Assembly (NCBI GenBank): GCA_902805475.1
Contig: CADCSX010000005.1
Span: 2,615,501 to 2,679,500, forward strand
From: Entonaema liquescens
Taxonomy: Eukaryota; Ascomycota; Sordariomycetes; Xylariales; Xylariaceae
Length of the DNA stretch: 64,000 nucleotides
Direction of reading: 5' to 3'
The position numbers were made by a program, and so were the translations under genes. The number at the start of each line of letters is the position of its first letter. The stretch's first letter is position 1. Shown here one piece after another: positions 36,560 through 49,136 of the stretch. Under the pieces are notes generated by a model. It did not search any database and was not told the DNA's origin. It was given only the letters and a program-made list of their open reading frames with translations.

Positions 36560-39500
36560 ATGACTAGCTTGCATTTTATCATGGATATGGGCAACGAAGA
36601 AGACCCTCAGATAAATAAGAACGATGGCGGCTCCATCCCACTCGGGCCATCTAGTAGTCAAGATCCTTCCCGTGCGGCAACGTCGAGTCATGAGAAGCCC
36701 AGAGATCAAGACGATAGACTAGCTTCAGCCCCAACCAGACGACGCGGACCTACAGGTCGTTCATCTAAATCTACAGCTACCGCCTCATCGCCGTCAACAC
36801 CACCACCATCATCATCAGCAAGGCCGGCGCTTATGAGCAGGCAGAGTACTACGAGTTCAGAGCCAATGGATCCCACTACGTACGGAGGCCACGCCCAAGG
36901 TTCATCATCCGGAGGAGGAAGCATGGCGTCTTCTAGCATGCCTACGAGGCCGATGGGTAATATTCCGGGGGATGGGAGCATGCCGGTGAAGTTGACTCCT
37001 ATCACTGGCCGTGTTAGCAGGGCGAAGAAAGGCGTTCCGGTTCACACATGCGACACATGTAAACCGCCCAAGGTGAGCCAGAATTTTTCGGAATCGCGCA
37101 TGAGGCTAGAGAGGCTGATCCTGATGACATATTAGACATTCACAAGGGCGGAACACCTTAGGTAAGTAAAACTCGGTGACGGATATCGTTGGGATGCGCA
37201 TCACTAAACGCCGAGTTGCAGACGCCACCAGCTGAGCCACAAGACGCCCGGATTCCCTTGTACATTTCCGGGATGTGGAAAGGCATTTCACAGAGCTGAT
37301 TTACTCGCTCGCCATACCCAGAGACAGTAAGTGGGCGGTTAGACGAGAGGTATCCCGCCGGTAAAGAAACTAATTTGGTTTTAGTGACCATGACGATAAG
37401 GCATCTTCGGGAGGTATGAGTCGGCCACCATCTGCGGGCACGATGGAATACTTGCCCCATGATCACTCAATGATGGATGGGAACCTAAATCATCAGACGG
37501 GAATATCTGGCCCGTCTGATAATTCCTCTGGCACCGCATATACCGGCGGTTTGTCACATTATCAGATGGGTGGTCAAAGTAGCACTACCTCATCACAGCA
37601 TCCCGGTCGCGATAGCTACCAAAGTTCGCCCAATCCCCAGGGCGGTAGTAATTATGTGCTGTCTGGGTATCCAACACACAGCATTGGGGGTTCTCCAGTC
37701 GCAGGTACTGACCGCTTCTTTGATCCAGGCAGCTATGAACCTCGTACATCATCTCCCTTCCATCCTATATACATGGACACTGCTGCGATCTTATCCCAGA
37801 CATTGCCTAGCTTGACAATACCTGACAACAGTATTCCTCCAGGTCTTATCCATCATGGTCCCGATGGTTCGCCTTGGCCATCTTCTGCCTCGGAAAGTAC
37901 TTACTCTACCCCTTCGGAGATCGGCCGCGGGAGGAATATGAACAACCCAACGGGGTACGAATCGCCAACAACGTCGGACTGGCCTCTCTACACTCACAGC
38001 ATGCAAAGCCCAGGTAGTGGCCTCGAGGTCCCCACTACGGCCCCTTACTTTACCCCGGCCTTCACTGCACCGGCGCCGAATATCGATCAAGCGCTGAACC
38101 CATTTTCAGACGAATCATCCTTCGTCGATCACCAATATCATCCCTATTCAGTTCGTAGTCTGACCCCACCGACTATCTCACTGTCCGCTCAATCGAATGA
38201 AAATTTAGTCACCCTTACAGCCCCATCAATTCCAGACGCAGCGTCGGCAGGATCTCGCCAGAAGGGTTCGACGATGCTCCTGGGAACACTCCAGGGGCCA
38301 GCCTTTCTAACCGCGAACAACCTGCCGCCGCACGTCCGGAACGCCATCCCGAAGTACCTACAAGCGTACTGGAAGAGCTTCGACACACTCTTTCCAGTGG
38401 TTCACCGCAAAAACGTTAAAACAGCTGCCGACGAGGTCCTGCGCTGTGCCATGGCTGCCGTGGGCGCGCAGTACCTCCAAGGTAAGGATGATCGTATAAG
38501 AGCAAACGAATTGCATGAATTCGCCTGGAAGGAGGTCAAAACTGTAAGTTGACCAGCTCAGATATGTCTTCGAGGGAGTGATCACTAACCAACGACTGCA
38601 GTGTACGAAGTGGAACCTCCAGATCATGCAGACGATCATCCTTTGCGAGTTTTACGCACGGTTCCGTGGACGGAGTGTCCTTCGACACCCCTCGGAGTCC
38701 TTCCAGTCGCTTTACTCTCGGGTGAGTTCCCAATCTTTTTCTCCTTTCTACTCTTGTTGGTTCTCTCATACACTCTGTTCTTGCAGGATTATCTCTTTAG
38801 TTTTGTTATGTCTTTTTCTTTACCTAGTGACCAATGATGGTATCCATACTCAACATATTCTTCCTTACAGATGGCCAACCACCAAACACCGGACAATTTC
38901 TTTTTCTCTACCTCAACGCGAAACGAACGATGGAACGAATGGATTGATAATGAGTCACGACGCCGACTCTTGGCCGCTTGCTTTGTTTTGGACGCTCACG
39001 CAGCTTTGTACTATCAGCATCATGTATTACAACAATTTCCTATGTCGACACACCCTATTCCCCTAATTCGACCTACCGAAGATCTCTGGGCCGCACAATC
39101 CCCGGAGGCGTGGGAGGCCCTCCTCGACACGAAACCAACCGATGCGGGACCTCTAAGTCATTCCGGCGAGACACCTACCGCGGAACAGGTGATGAACGCG
39201 CGATACCTCGACCGTGCCGTATTTTTAACCTCGGAGGCCCTTCGTCTGCCTAAACGATCTAACCCCTCAATACTGGACCTTTCGGTGGAAGTTGATCTGG
39301 CTTGTACCGAACGAATCAGCAGACTCTTCCCAGGCTCTGCTGTTGGAAATACTTACCTGGCGCTGCACTATACGCCTCTCCACGACCTGCTCGCAGTTAG
39401 CGGCGACACTTGGCTCTTCTCGAGGAAGGTGGATTCCCCTCAGGTCTTCCAACAGCACAAGAAGCGACTGCAACTGTGGTGTGGTAGCCCTCATGCTGGT

Positions 39501-40046
39501 GCCGCTGCCGGATTTGCTGCCAATGCGCTTCTCGTCTTCCTCGACGGCGCTGAGTCTTGTAATGTTAATACACTAAATACAGCAGTTTCTTCGGATCTAG
39601 AAGAGGATGAAGAGCTCAGGGACTGGGACAAGAGCTGGAACATGCTGGATATTTCGGATTACTGGGCGGTGTACGTATGCGCTCTCATCTGCTGGGCGCT
39701 GGGACACCGATCGATAGTCCGGAATAACGGTGCCTTCTCCGGTTCCGGATCGGACTGCAATTCTCCTCACCACCACGACCACTACAACAGCAATAATAAC
39801 AGTTCTAATGCTAATGCCGGGGAATCTGGAGAGCGGGAAGCTATACGATGGCTGAAGACGGTATCTGGACTGAGCGCCGCGGACTCCACACTCGGGGCGC
39901 GCAGCCGGAGAGAATCGATGGGCGTCATTGCTATGGTCCGACGGAGACTCGAGGGCGAAGCCATCGGTGCGAAGAGCCGCCTATTAGTCGATGCCGTGGG
40001 CACGCTCAGAAAACTCGAGGAACGTACTGGCTATAAGTGGTTCTGA
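36560..40046 (+). CDS. C2H2 zinc-finger transcription factor with fungal-specific regulatory domain
   Basis: Exons 36560-37072, 37136-37161, 37222-37326, 37385-38543, 38602-38721 and 38871-40046 join in phase to 1032 residues. Two fingers lie at 164-215: CDTCKPPKTFTRAEHLRRH followed by HQLSH (C164, C167, H182, H186) and CTFPGCGKAFHRADLLARH (C193, C198, H211, H215). The short exon 2 (26 nt) lies within finger 1. A long Ser/Pro/Gly-rich region follows, then an alpha-helical fungal transcription factor domain (about 420-750) with VRNAIPKYLQAYWKSFDTLF, TLFPVVHRK and ESRRRLLAACFVLDAHAA. This fits the widespread fungal C2H2 plus Fungal_trans family of nuclear regulators; the target genes are unknown. 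A nearby alternative start is the second ATG (36581). The exon 5/6 junction (149-nt intron) is the least certain. Confidence 0.85.
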
Positions 40047-41880
40047 GGATCGGATTCTCAAAGGGGAAAAAACGAATCAAACATAAAAAAAAATTATCTC
40101 GAAGGGAAACGGAAAGCGGTTTAGGGATATAACACGGCTGTGAACGAATGGTGGTTGTATTTTTTTCTCTTTATATTCCTCTTATTTTTCTTCCTGTCTT
40201 TTCATTTCTTGTATTTCTATATTTTCTCTTCTATTTTTTCTTCTTCTCTATATTTTCCCTTTCGATTCTCTGGTTGGACTATTTTCTCTTCAAAATTTTA
40301 TATCTTTTTCTATTCCCTATCTGTCTGTCTCTCTACCTGTCTGTTTTTTTGCTACTTTGCTTTGTCTTGCTTTGCTTTTTTTCAGTTCCATTTTTATTAC
40401 TCTTGACGTTCTCTTGACTTACGTGTGCCTTGTTTATGTACATTATAGAACTGTTTCTGCAGTTGGGAGGAAAGCCACGGAGAGATACACTTGTACTATT
40501 AGAAAGAAACACACGCACACACACACGCATTGCGAAGGGAAGATAAAAAAAAGTTTTACCGGGGGGCCCGGGGTTTGAGGAGTCGAGGAACACATTTAGC
40601 ATGGATTTGCTTCGTCTACTTACTACCTGCACTGCACTGCACCGTGAAGGCGTTGAAGGGGGGGAGGGGGAGGTCGGAGTTGGACCGTTTTCGATTATTT
40701 TAAGGGGTTGGACGGATTCCTTAGTTTCTTTTAAATCATTCAACCTTTTTCTTCTTCTAGAAGAATCTGCCTACATGCGGTACTGCTCGAGGACGAATTA
40801 CGATAGGTGATGAATGTATTCTTTAGACAGATAGTTATGGAATGTGTGTTGGGTTTGATATTAAAGAATACAAAAATGTTACGGATCTGCTATTTTTGAA
40901 GTTGCTATGAAAGTGATGAAATAAATTATACTAAGAAGTTATGAACCTTGATAAGCTATCCATAATTAATTATAATGATAAGCTCATATTGCATTGGTTT
41001 GTTCGTGTATCTAGATTGCAAGTCTTGGCTCGGTTGACTCGGACATAAGCACTGATGCGATGCCCGTGTTATTCGAGGGGCTGGGAGGTTGAATGAAAAA
41101 AAAAAAAAAAAGGCTTTTGCATGTGATCGGGCGGGTGAATGAATACCATACAATACAAACGCAAACGCATCGAAATGCGTAGATGATTCCACGGGCGCTG
41201 GCAGGTCTCTAATTCCGGATACGGTAAAGAGGCTTGCAAGTGGCAACCCGGTTTTAATTGTTTTTGAAATTGAAATTGTATCGGGGTTTGTACCTGATGT
41301 TTCTATTGTTGAGATTGGCGTTTGTAAAATGAGTTGAGACGTGAGATGATAAGGCACAAATTGAAATTATGATTTCTCCAAAATATTGTCATTCAAGCCC
41401 ATTAGCAGTTTCCTGTCTCTCTCTCGAAACAGGTGGTATTGATGCGATGATAACGCAATATGCATGTATCCCGTACCTGACGTTATCAATGCGTGCGGCG
41501 TGCAAGTTTAAAGGTGGAGCTAATCTCACCATGGTAGCTATGGGCTTGCTATTGGCATGCTATATTACGGGTGCTAGGGGTGCTAGGACCTAAGCAAATT
41601 CCCTTAGCAAATCGATAGATCGGACTTTATCTGACTTTATTAGGCTAGGCTACTAATAATTACTTACATTTGCTTGCGGGTCGGTGCTAAAGGTCCAGAG
41701 GTCGAAGCTGTCTTCCACTTGCCTTTTTCTCTTTCATCATCATCTTCAGCCAGCCCAGCCCTAGAGAATAGAGAGACCACCTCAATCTTTCTTTTCGAAT
41801 CATTCATCGGATTGCTTTTTATCGACATCCAAATCCGTATCGCTTAACCCTATAGGTTTTTATCGGCAGGTTTATCGACA
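40047..41880. other. Intergenic with long pyrimidine-rich tract
   Basis: No gene is seen. It starts with the 3' UTR of the C2H2 regulator, including a T/C-rich segment (40160-40398), and includes a CA-rich run at 40508-40528 and a poly-A at 41096-41111. The last 200 bases form a CT-rich leader of the CBM48 gene. Confidence 0.5.
40160..40398. repeat. Strongly strand-biased pyrimidine-rich tract
   Basis: About 240 bases made almost wholly of T and C on the plus strand, with few interruptions, immediately 3' of the C2H2 regulator. It produces misleading Phe/Leu/Ser-rich ORFs. It is probably 3' UTR or low-complexity DNA. Confidence 0.75.
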
Positions 41881-44800
41881 ATGGGAAGTTTTGTGTTCAA
41901 ATGGTAAGTAAGCAAAAGCGAACGAAGCGACGCTCTCTTCTTTTTCCCGTCTCGACCCATGCCCACGTCGTGTATATCCACAAGCTGCTGCTGGCGACCT
42001 AGACTGGCCACCCGAGCTCTTCACCGTCTCATTTCGTTCAGTTTTCCCCAACATCCCAACAATCGCATGCCCGATTGGAAATTGATGTAGAAGAGCTTTA
42101 CTGACTTCGTTTCTTTTTCATCCGATAGGGAGCACCCTGCCTCCGAGGTCTACGTGACCGGTACATTCGACGATTGGAAGAAGTCAGAGAAGTTGGAAAA
42201 AGTTGGCGACCACTTCGAGAAGGCGGTGACACTTCCAGATGCATCGACTAAGATATTTTATAAGGTTCGTCGCAACTTATCCCTTTTTCTAGAATCCTAA
42301 CTATGTTGATTTGTATTGTTTAATCTACCCGTTCTTCTTTTCCTTCACTTATATTCCTCCTACCTGGTTGTTATATCCGCGTTGGTCCAAATAGCACAAG
42401 GTTGTTTCTTGGGGATCGCAAGATGACTGGTCGACTTTGCGCAATGATCAATGCTTGCGACATGGGATAATATAGCGTCAAATATCTACGCGCATCCCTA
42501 TGGCTAAAAGATAACTCTGTCAATCCCCCTTGAGCGAATTGACTAGTCTGGCTGGCTCGGCTCCGCTCATGCTGGTACGATTTATTGTTATGTATTGGCT
42601 GTTGGAGTGTGAATCCGCTGGATCCTCCCCGCCCTCGTGCGTGAGCGGCCGATGCAAAACATTTACTCCGTGAACCACTTATGACGCAAGGCGACTTCGA
42701 ATGCGACGAAATAAGGCGGGCTCAACGCTGATAGGTCAATTGTATTGGAGTGGTATATTCCCAACCGCGGAACTAGCCATGAACAATTCAAGGATACCGG
42801 CATTTGCAGCCTTCATTACGACCGTCACTGCCATTGTTCTAAATTTCGAAGGTCTTGTGACACTATAATTGGCCTTTAGTCTGGAAAATTAGAACGTCAC
42901 TCAATCAAGTACCTAGTTGCCTAGCTGCCCAGCTGCCCAGCTGCCCTAGGTGCTTAGAAAACTTGCAAGCGCACAGCAGGCACAGGCGACTTGCATTGTG
43001 GAACCCCAACAGCGTCATCCCCGACAGAAATCGCCCTATCCGGTTGTTTTCTGTTAGGGAGCCTTGTCCCTGACGCCTGACGCAGATGCCGTAGGACTCT
43101 TAGCTACCTGGGTAGACTAAGGTAGTTTACAGTTGCCCGTACTTCGGGTCCTGCGGCATCTTGCATTAGGTAGAATTGTCATTGTTGAGCTGTCTCCAAC
43201 TCCAATGCGCAAATCCTCTTTGTTTTTCTTACCTTCTTCCACCTTCTCTTTTTTTCCTCGCAACGTTACCGCCTTAAAATATACCCACGAGGCGCCGCTT
43301 AACCTCTGATCTTACCTAAACATCTTGACCTTAAGCTAACTAATTCAACTTCCATTACAGTTTGTCGTCGACGGCAACTGGGTTATCGACCACACCGCAC
43401 CGAAAGAAACCGACGAGAGTGGTAACGAGAACAACATCTTAACACCCGAACGTATTACTGTAGGGACACCCGCAACCGCTGCCATCATGAGCACTGTTAC
43501 GCCGGATTCTACGACCGCTGCTTTGGCCGCCGATGTGCCGCTGGAGAAGAAGAACGAGGAGCTTCCAGGTACTTTCCCCGAGACCCCCGCTGCGGAGCTC
43601 GACAAGGGCGGCGACTTCAGCGTAAATCCCCTACCAGCTGCTGTAGGCGCCGTCAATCCTGTCAAGCTTGCTCCGGGCGAGAAGATCCCCGAGGGTCTCG
43701 CTGCCAATGGCACCGCCGACCAAGTCAAGCTAGATCCGGAGTCTTATGAGAAGAGCGACACCATTCCAGGTAAGTTGCCTCATTGCTTCCGGATGAAATC
43801 GTATTTACCCGATGTCTAACTTTCCTTGAAGGTGGCCTACCCCTTACTCTGAACTCTGCCGCGCCGTTATCCACAACTGCTGTTTTGGCGGGGAGCGTAC
43901 CCCTCGAGCCCAAGGTTCCCGAGGTGGTGAGAGAGAGCCAAGAGAAGGCCCACGTAGATCCCGAAGCTAGCGGCATCGCAGAGGAGGTCAAGGAGAAAGC
44001 CGAGGTCGAGAGCGAGCTTCTAGAAAAGGTGAAGGAAGCGCCTACTACCTCCGAAGGCACTGCTGGTAAAGGCACCGAGAAGACGGAGAAGGTTGTAACT
44101 CCCGGTGAGGCCGCCGCATCTGTTGCAGCTGCGGCTACCGCTGTTGGTACTGCCGCAGTCGCTGGTGCTGTTACCGCCAAGGACGTTGCCCTTGAGAAGG
44201 CTACAGATGCCGCTACAGCAGCTCAAACCTCCGTCATTGAGGCAGCCTCGAACCTGCCCGACTCAGTCAAGGAGCAGCTTCCGGAGTCAGTCCAGAATGC
44301 TATTGGAGGCACAAAGAAGGAAGAGACCCGCGAAGAAGTCTCCCCTGAGGTGCCCGCTGAGGTTAAGGAATCTATTATCGAGGCTGGAAAAGCCCCTGAA
44401 GCCGCTGCCAACACGGAAGCGGTTGAAGAGAAGAAAGCCGTTGAAGCTGAATTGTTGAAGGAGGTTAAGGCCGTGGAGGCTGACAAGGAAGAGTCAGCAG
44501 CTAAGCCAGCAGAGTCAACAGAAGCTACTGGCAACTCTTCCGAGATTCAAATACCACCAGCTTCGAGCCACCTGTCGCCATTAGCGCCAACGGTGCCAAC
44601 GGCCACCAGGAAGCCGTAAAGCCTGTTGAACTTAAACGAGTGCCAACCGACCCCACCGAGCCAGCCGAATCCGCCAAGCCGGTCGAATCTGTCAAGCCAA
44701 TCGACTCTACTAAGCCTACCGAATCTACCGAATCCACCGCCTCCGCTGCCTCCGCTGCCTCTGCCGCCACGACTAGTACGGTCCAGCCGGCTGATGCTAC

Positions 44801-44915
44801 TACTTCGAGCAGCAGCACTGCCAAGCCAGCGAATGGCGCTGCACCTGAGAAGAAAAAGAAGAACAGACTTAGCTCCATCTTTGGCAAAGTTAAAAGCAAG
44901 CTGTCGAGCAAATAA
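41881..44915 (+). CDS. Crp1/Mdg1-like protein with N-terminal CBM48 (frame broken by one base)
   Basis: Exons 41881-41903, 42129-42264, 43361-43769 and 43832-44915. The start MGSFVFKW joins EHPASEVYVTGTFDDWKKS, then KIFYK joins FVVDGNWVIDHTAPKE; together they form an AMPK-beta-type glycogen-binding fold (about residues 1-80). The remainder (to about 550) is low-complexity Ala/Glu/Lys/Pro sequence ending in a basic KKKKNRLSSIFGKVKSKLSS tail. This is the layout of yeast Crp1 and Mdg1 (cruciform-DNA binding and pheromone-response proteins). The biochemical role in filamentous fungi is unclear. The long third-to-fourth exon part changes frame near 44541-44550: the first frame stops at 44619, while a continuous frame with SFEPPVAISANGANGHQEAV leads to the conserved tail. 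One missing G at about 44544 gives an integral 550-codon protein. Confidence 0.82.
42265..43360 (+). other. Unusually long intron (1,096 nt) of the CBM48 gene
   Basis: The flanking exons encode adjacent beta strands of the CBM48 fold (KIFYK and FVVDGNW), so the intron is real, with donor GTTCGT and acceptor TTACAG. At 1.1 kb it is about ten times longer than most other introns in this window. It contains no ORF of note. Its 3' end is CT-rich. It may contain an internal promoter or a non-coding RNA. Confidence 0.8.
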
Positions 44916-46441
44916 ATGCTGGTAGTTTGATTTTTGCTTTGAGTATTCATTTCGGCAGCATTGTCAAACTCTCCGTTTCTTTTGAAGCTTATGATTCCCC
45001 ATCTCGCGTCGACTCGCTGCGACAGGTGCCGATAGGGCAATAGTCACTGTCATGCACTTGTACATAAAAACTCGTTTATTTCGGTATTCCTCAACCATCA
45101 ACCCTGATAATACGTTACTCCTGATTTTACGAAGGGGCTTTCATGCTGTTTTGGATGGTGCAGGTGGTTGGCTTCCCTTTTTTTTATTTAACTCACCTCT
45201 TCTTGCTGGTAGCTCTTATTACGTCCCGATGAGCCATTGTCGAACTAGGCGGCGTTCCTTCGTGTCTTTCTCGTCTTGCGTTGCTTCACGATTGATGCGG
45301 TTTGCTTTCCAACATGATCGAGCCAAATCCGGGAGGCTGTTGAGGGGTTGATGAGAATCCAGAGCCGCGGAATGCTGTGACAGGAGTTTTGTGATTGGTA
45401 GCAGTCAGGTAGTGACGTCTAGTCGCGGAGGAGACGAGGGATTATTATACGGTTGGATAATCGAATAGGGCGCGTCTTGGATGTAGAGACTGGTAGTTGA
45501 GATGCGTAGAAGGAGTGGCTTAATAGACAAGTATCATACGGAATTGGTTGAGACTATTCTTTGTGCACATGTGATTTGTGATAGTAGGAAACGAGGTTCT
45601 ATTTGGCTATTCTTACCTAATAATTAACTTAGTTAAGAAGTTTACCTGGAATTACATACATTCGGTAGCTTCTAAATTTTGCTCCGAATGACCTGTACCT
45701 GTATTCCGAGTGCTTATAATGTAAGCGCTCTTAAGAAGCGACTGATCATAAGCCATAAGATAAACTGTAATGCAGGAGCATACAATATATATAGAGATAG
45801 GTACTTTGCTAATAGGACTAGCACCCCGAAAATGCGGTTGACTTACTTAGGTACTTAGATACATGTTACTTATCTGTAATGAGTTATATAAAACGTAATA
45901 CCCCTACAGTAGGGAATATAGAAGTTTACATAGAGTGATTGTTTGATTCAATTATTGTTCTGGTACTAGACATTGTATGCATACCAACATATAGATACCT
46001 ATATGTAGATAGCAATTTCTATGTTAGGTGGATTATAAGTAGCGCTAGCTGCGTAGACTAGCAGGTGGCGGGTTTCGGCAGCGTCGTCCCACACTGAAGT
46101 GACATCGAATCGTCACTAAGCATTTCGCCCCGCCGGTGACTCCTTCCACTCTTTCCTTCTCAAACATCCCGGGGTCCGTCCATTCTGGACCCCTCGAATT
46201 GCGAATTGCCGGCCAACTGCCAATCGAAACAACTCTTATCGTTAACTAAGAGAATATTCTCTTCACTTAAACAGAGCGCTCTATTTCAGATTTATTTATC
46301 ATTTATTTCCTCTTTTTTTCTTCCTTCTGGTGACATAAAGTAGTTTTTGCATGACGTCGCCAGACGTTGTAACCTTCAACTTGTTGCGCCGTGTCTGTCA
46401 TACCCGATAAGACGTGCCTGGCCTCAACAACCATCGGCATC
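44916..46441. other. Intergenic, no gene seen
   Basis: 3' UTR of the CBM48 gene, then AT-rich DNA without recognisable coding, then the leader of the RING gene with CT-rich stretches (about 46138-46160 and 46308-46330). Confidence 0.5.
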
Positions 46442-48484
46442 ATGAGCTCTGGCCCGTCAAACTTGGGAGGCAAATCCTTTCTTCTCCGACGCCCTATACT
46501 CCAAACTCACAACCCATCTCGGTCCCCACGCCTAGCTTCGAAACCAATTCTCGCCGTTCCGGTCTGTCGAGCCCGTCGTTCCCGAATTCAGCTCCGAGAA
46601 AGGGACAAGGGTCGAGGAAACAGCACCGGAATCAGCGAAGACCCCCGGATGAGGACGATGCCATGGCAGAAATCGTAAGTAGATGTTGCGAACCAATTGT
46701 TTACATTCGATGTACTATACCGTATATAGCTAACCTATCGTGACAGAGAGCCGTCCGAAATTCTTCAAGCCGTCGGGGCCAGACTTCCATCACCCATCTC
46801 TTAAACTACTCCGTCCCAACGCGTAATCATCACGAATATCCTAGATCCAATCGTAGACATCCTACCTGGGGCCCCGGTTCCGGTTACCATGCCGTCGATA
46901 AGGCAAGGTATGTTGATCTTACCCTACGAGTCATTAGTGGTTTATACTTACAAATATCTTCAGGTTCGTTCATGCCAACTATCGGTTTGTAGTTTCTCCC
47001 TCCGGAGACTACTCCTCCCAGGCCGCGGACGCCGACAAGTATCTCGAGTGGTCGGACGTACTACAAATCATAGCTTCTGCCGAATCCCAGACTACAGCAT
47101 GTCCGATCTGCTTGTCAGATCCCGTAGCCCCTCGCATGGCGCGCTGCGGTCACATATTCTGCTTGCCGTGTCTATTACGATTCATGAATTCGAGTAATGA
47201 AGACGAGCCCAGTACCCGGAAAGAAGCGAGATGGAAGAAATGCCCCATATGCGAGGATTCGTTCCGGCTTTCCGAAGTCAAGCCGGTGCGCTTCTATGCC
47301 GGCCAGGAGAATCCCCTACCGAGACCAGGGGAAGATGTCGTGCTAAGATTAATGGTACGAGACTCGGGATCTACTTTAGCCCTGCCAAACGAGGGGGTCA
47401 GGATGTCGTTAATTTGGGCGAGGAAGTCCCGTGGCATTTTGCGGCAAATGTTATGGATTACGCTAGGGTGATGAAGGGGACGAATGATTATGTAGTAGGG
47501 CAGTATGAAAGGGAAACGAACGAGCTACGGGACCAGGCGTTAGCCGACGAGATGCAATTTGGCCAAGAGGACGGGGGATGGACGCAACGAGCTATTAAAG
47601 CCATCAACACTGCGATGGACAAGGCTCGTGATGAGCCGAGCGAAGAATCATTACAACCAAGTAATACCTTAAAAGCGAAGCAACCAGCCAGTCAGAAGTT
47701 TTATTTTTACACGGCACCTCCGCACCTATATTTATCGCCTCTCGACATTCGAATTCTAAAGACCAAATTTGGGGATTTCTCAAACTTCCCCTCGACACTA
47801 CTTCCGCGTGTCGACCATATATCTACCGGCCACGTGGTGGATGACGTTCTGAGAAAGCGGGCCAAGTACCTGGGACATCTTCCTCACGGCTGCGTGGTAA
47901 GCTTCCTAGAGTGCGATTGGACGGATATAGTGCCTGCAGATATTCTAGAAACGTTTTCGGACGATCTAGAACGTCGGCGTAAGGCACATCGGGACAAGGC
48001 TGCACAGGAGGAACGCGAAAGACTGCAAGCAGAACGCCTGGAGGCTTCTGCTATTGGACGGAGCGCAAGACGGCACTTTGACCAAACCAACCAGGACACG
48101 TTCGAACCGACTCCTACTATGAATTCGGAAGACTTCCAGCCTCTTGGTGCCGTTGAGGGCACATCCCCGCCAAATCCCCGGCCAGGTTTCAGCCAGCTCG
48201 CAGATATGTCGACTAGTCCATCGACATCGAAGACAGTCTGGGGAACTCCTGCGATTCCCGTTTCGCCTAAATTAGGACCCATACCAGAGCGTCAAGCCAA
48301 TGACGGCTGGCTGAAAGACGACGAGTTCCTGGATGCTGCCGAGATAGCAATGCAGATGGAAGCACTGAGCATCGAACCGTCGGTTGCTGGACCAAGCAAC
48401 GCACCTGGTGGCGGTTCCGGCGGGAAGAAAAAGAAGAAGCAGAAGATTACATTGATGAGCACTGGCGGCCGTCGCGGCGGCTAA
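46442..48484 (+). CDS. RNF10/Mag2-like RING-finger E3 ligase (two one-base frame breaks)
   Basis: Exons 46442-46674, 46747-46907 and 46964-48484. The core reads FVHANYRFVV, then a RING of C3HC4 type starting at C178 (CPICLSDPVAPRMARCGHIF, CLPCLLRF, KCPICEDSF), then LRLMVRDSGSTLALP, and ends in a Lys-rich KKKKKQKITLMSTGGRRGG tail typical of the fungal family. RNF10 and yeast Mag2 act as RING ligases linked to ribosome ubiquitylation (family knowledge). Two frame breaks are needed. At 46478-46480 a TTT should be TTTT, so that MSSGPSNLGGKS runs on to SSPTPYTPNSQPISVP. At 47393-47397 GGGGG should be GGGGGG, so that LALPNEG runs on to QDVVNLGEEVPWHFAANVMD. With both, the length becomes an exact 639 codons. 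A 47-nt intron at 47355-47401 could alternatively remove the second break but would delete the family-conserved LALP segment. Confidence 0.85.
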
Positions 48485-49136
48485 CCATCTGCTTCTGATT
48501 TAATGTGACTGTATTCTTGTTTATTATTCTTTAGCCGGGATCGGGAGTAACGGGGTTATCATATGCGGGATTGTTTTTCTTAGAGCTATTACTTGCGCTT
48601 TGTATTAGACCGACCACGCTTTTGAGCGAGGCGGTATCGGCTACGGCTGATGACCTGAGTCTGGAAGAGGTCGAAGCGACTTTACTCTACTATACTCAAT
48701 ATAACTTTTGAAGAATTACCGTAGCAAGTAGCAAGGTGCTTATGAATATGATAGTAGGTTATATTAATGGTATATAGTGTATTAATATTTACTTGAATAA
48801 TATGTTTGAGTATGTTTGAGTAGTGAGGAGTGAGTAGTAAGTTGGTCTGGTATCCTAGTCAGTCGTGATACTTGAATGGAAGAGATATATATGATAAGAA
48901 TTGTCAACGCATTCTTATCTATTATAAACCACTCTATAACCCCGCTATCATTGTTATTAGATCTCGTCTCTATCTTATACGTACCTAGTTATACATATAA
49001 GCCTTTATATGCTCAACATATCCCGAATGAATACTCTGTACCTACCTGTAGTCTAAACTAATAAAACTTAGAACAACCGTAGATTGCTACCCACCCAGCC
49101 CTACAGCCAGCCAGACAGTCAGCTTTCCAACTCCCC
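48485..49136. other. Intergenic, no gene seen
   Basis: AT-rich 3' flank of the RING gene followed by the short promoter and leader of the dihydroorotate dehydrogenase gene. Confidence 0.5.

Noticed and set aside
40333..40743. 136-codon minus-strand ORF
   Set aside because: It overlaps the pyrimidine tract and 3' UTR of the C2H2 regulator and has low-complexity composition with no recognisable domain.
46185..48484. RING, dehydrogenase and CBM48 genes as true pseudogenes
   Set aside because: The conserved residues are intact on both sides of each break and the exon sums become exact after single-base corrections, so sequence error is the better explanation for the RING and CBM48 genes; the dehydrogenase remains open.
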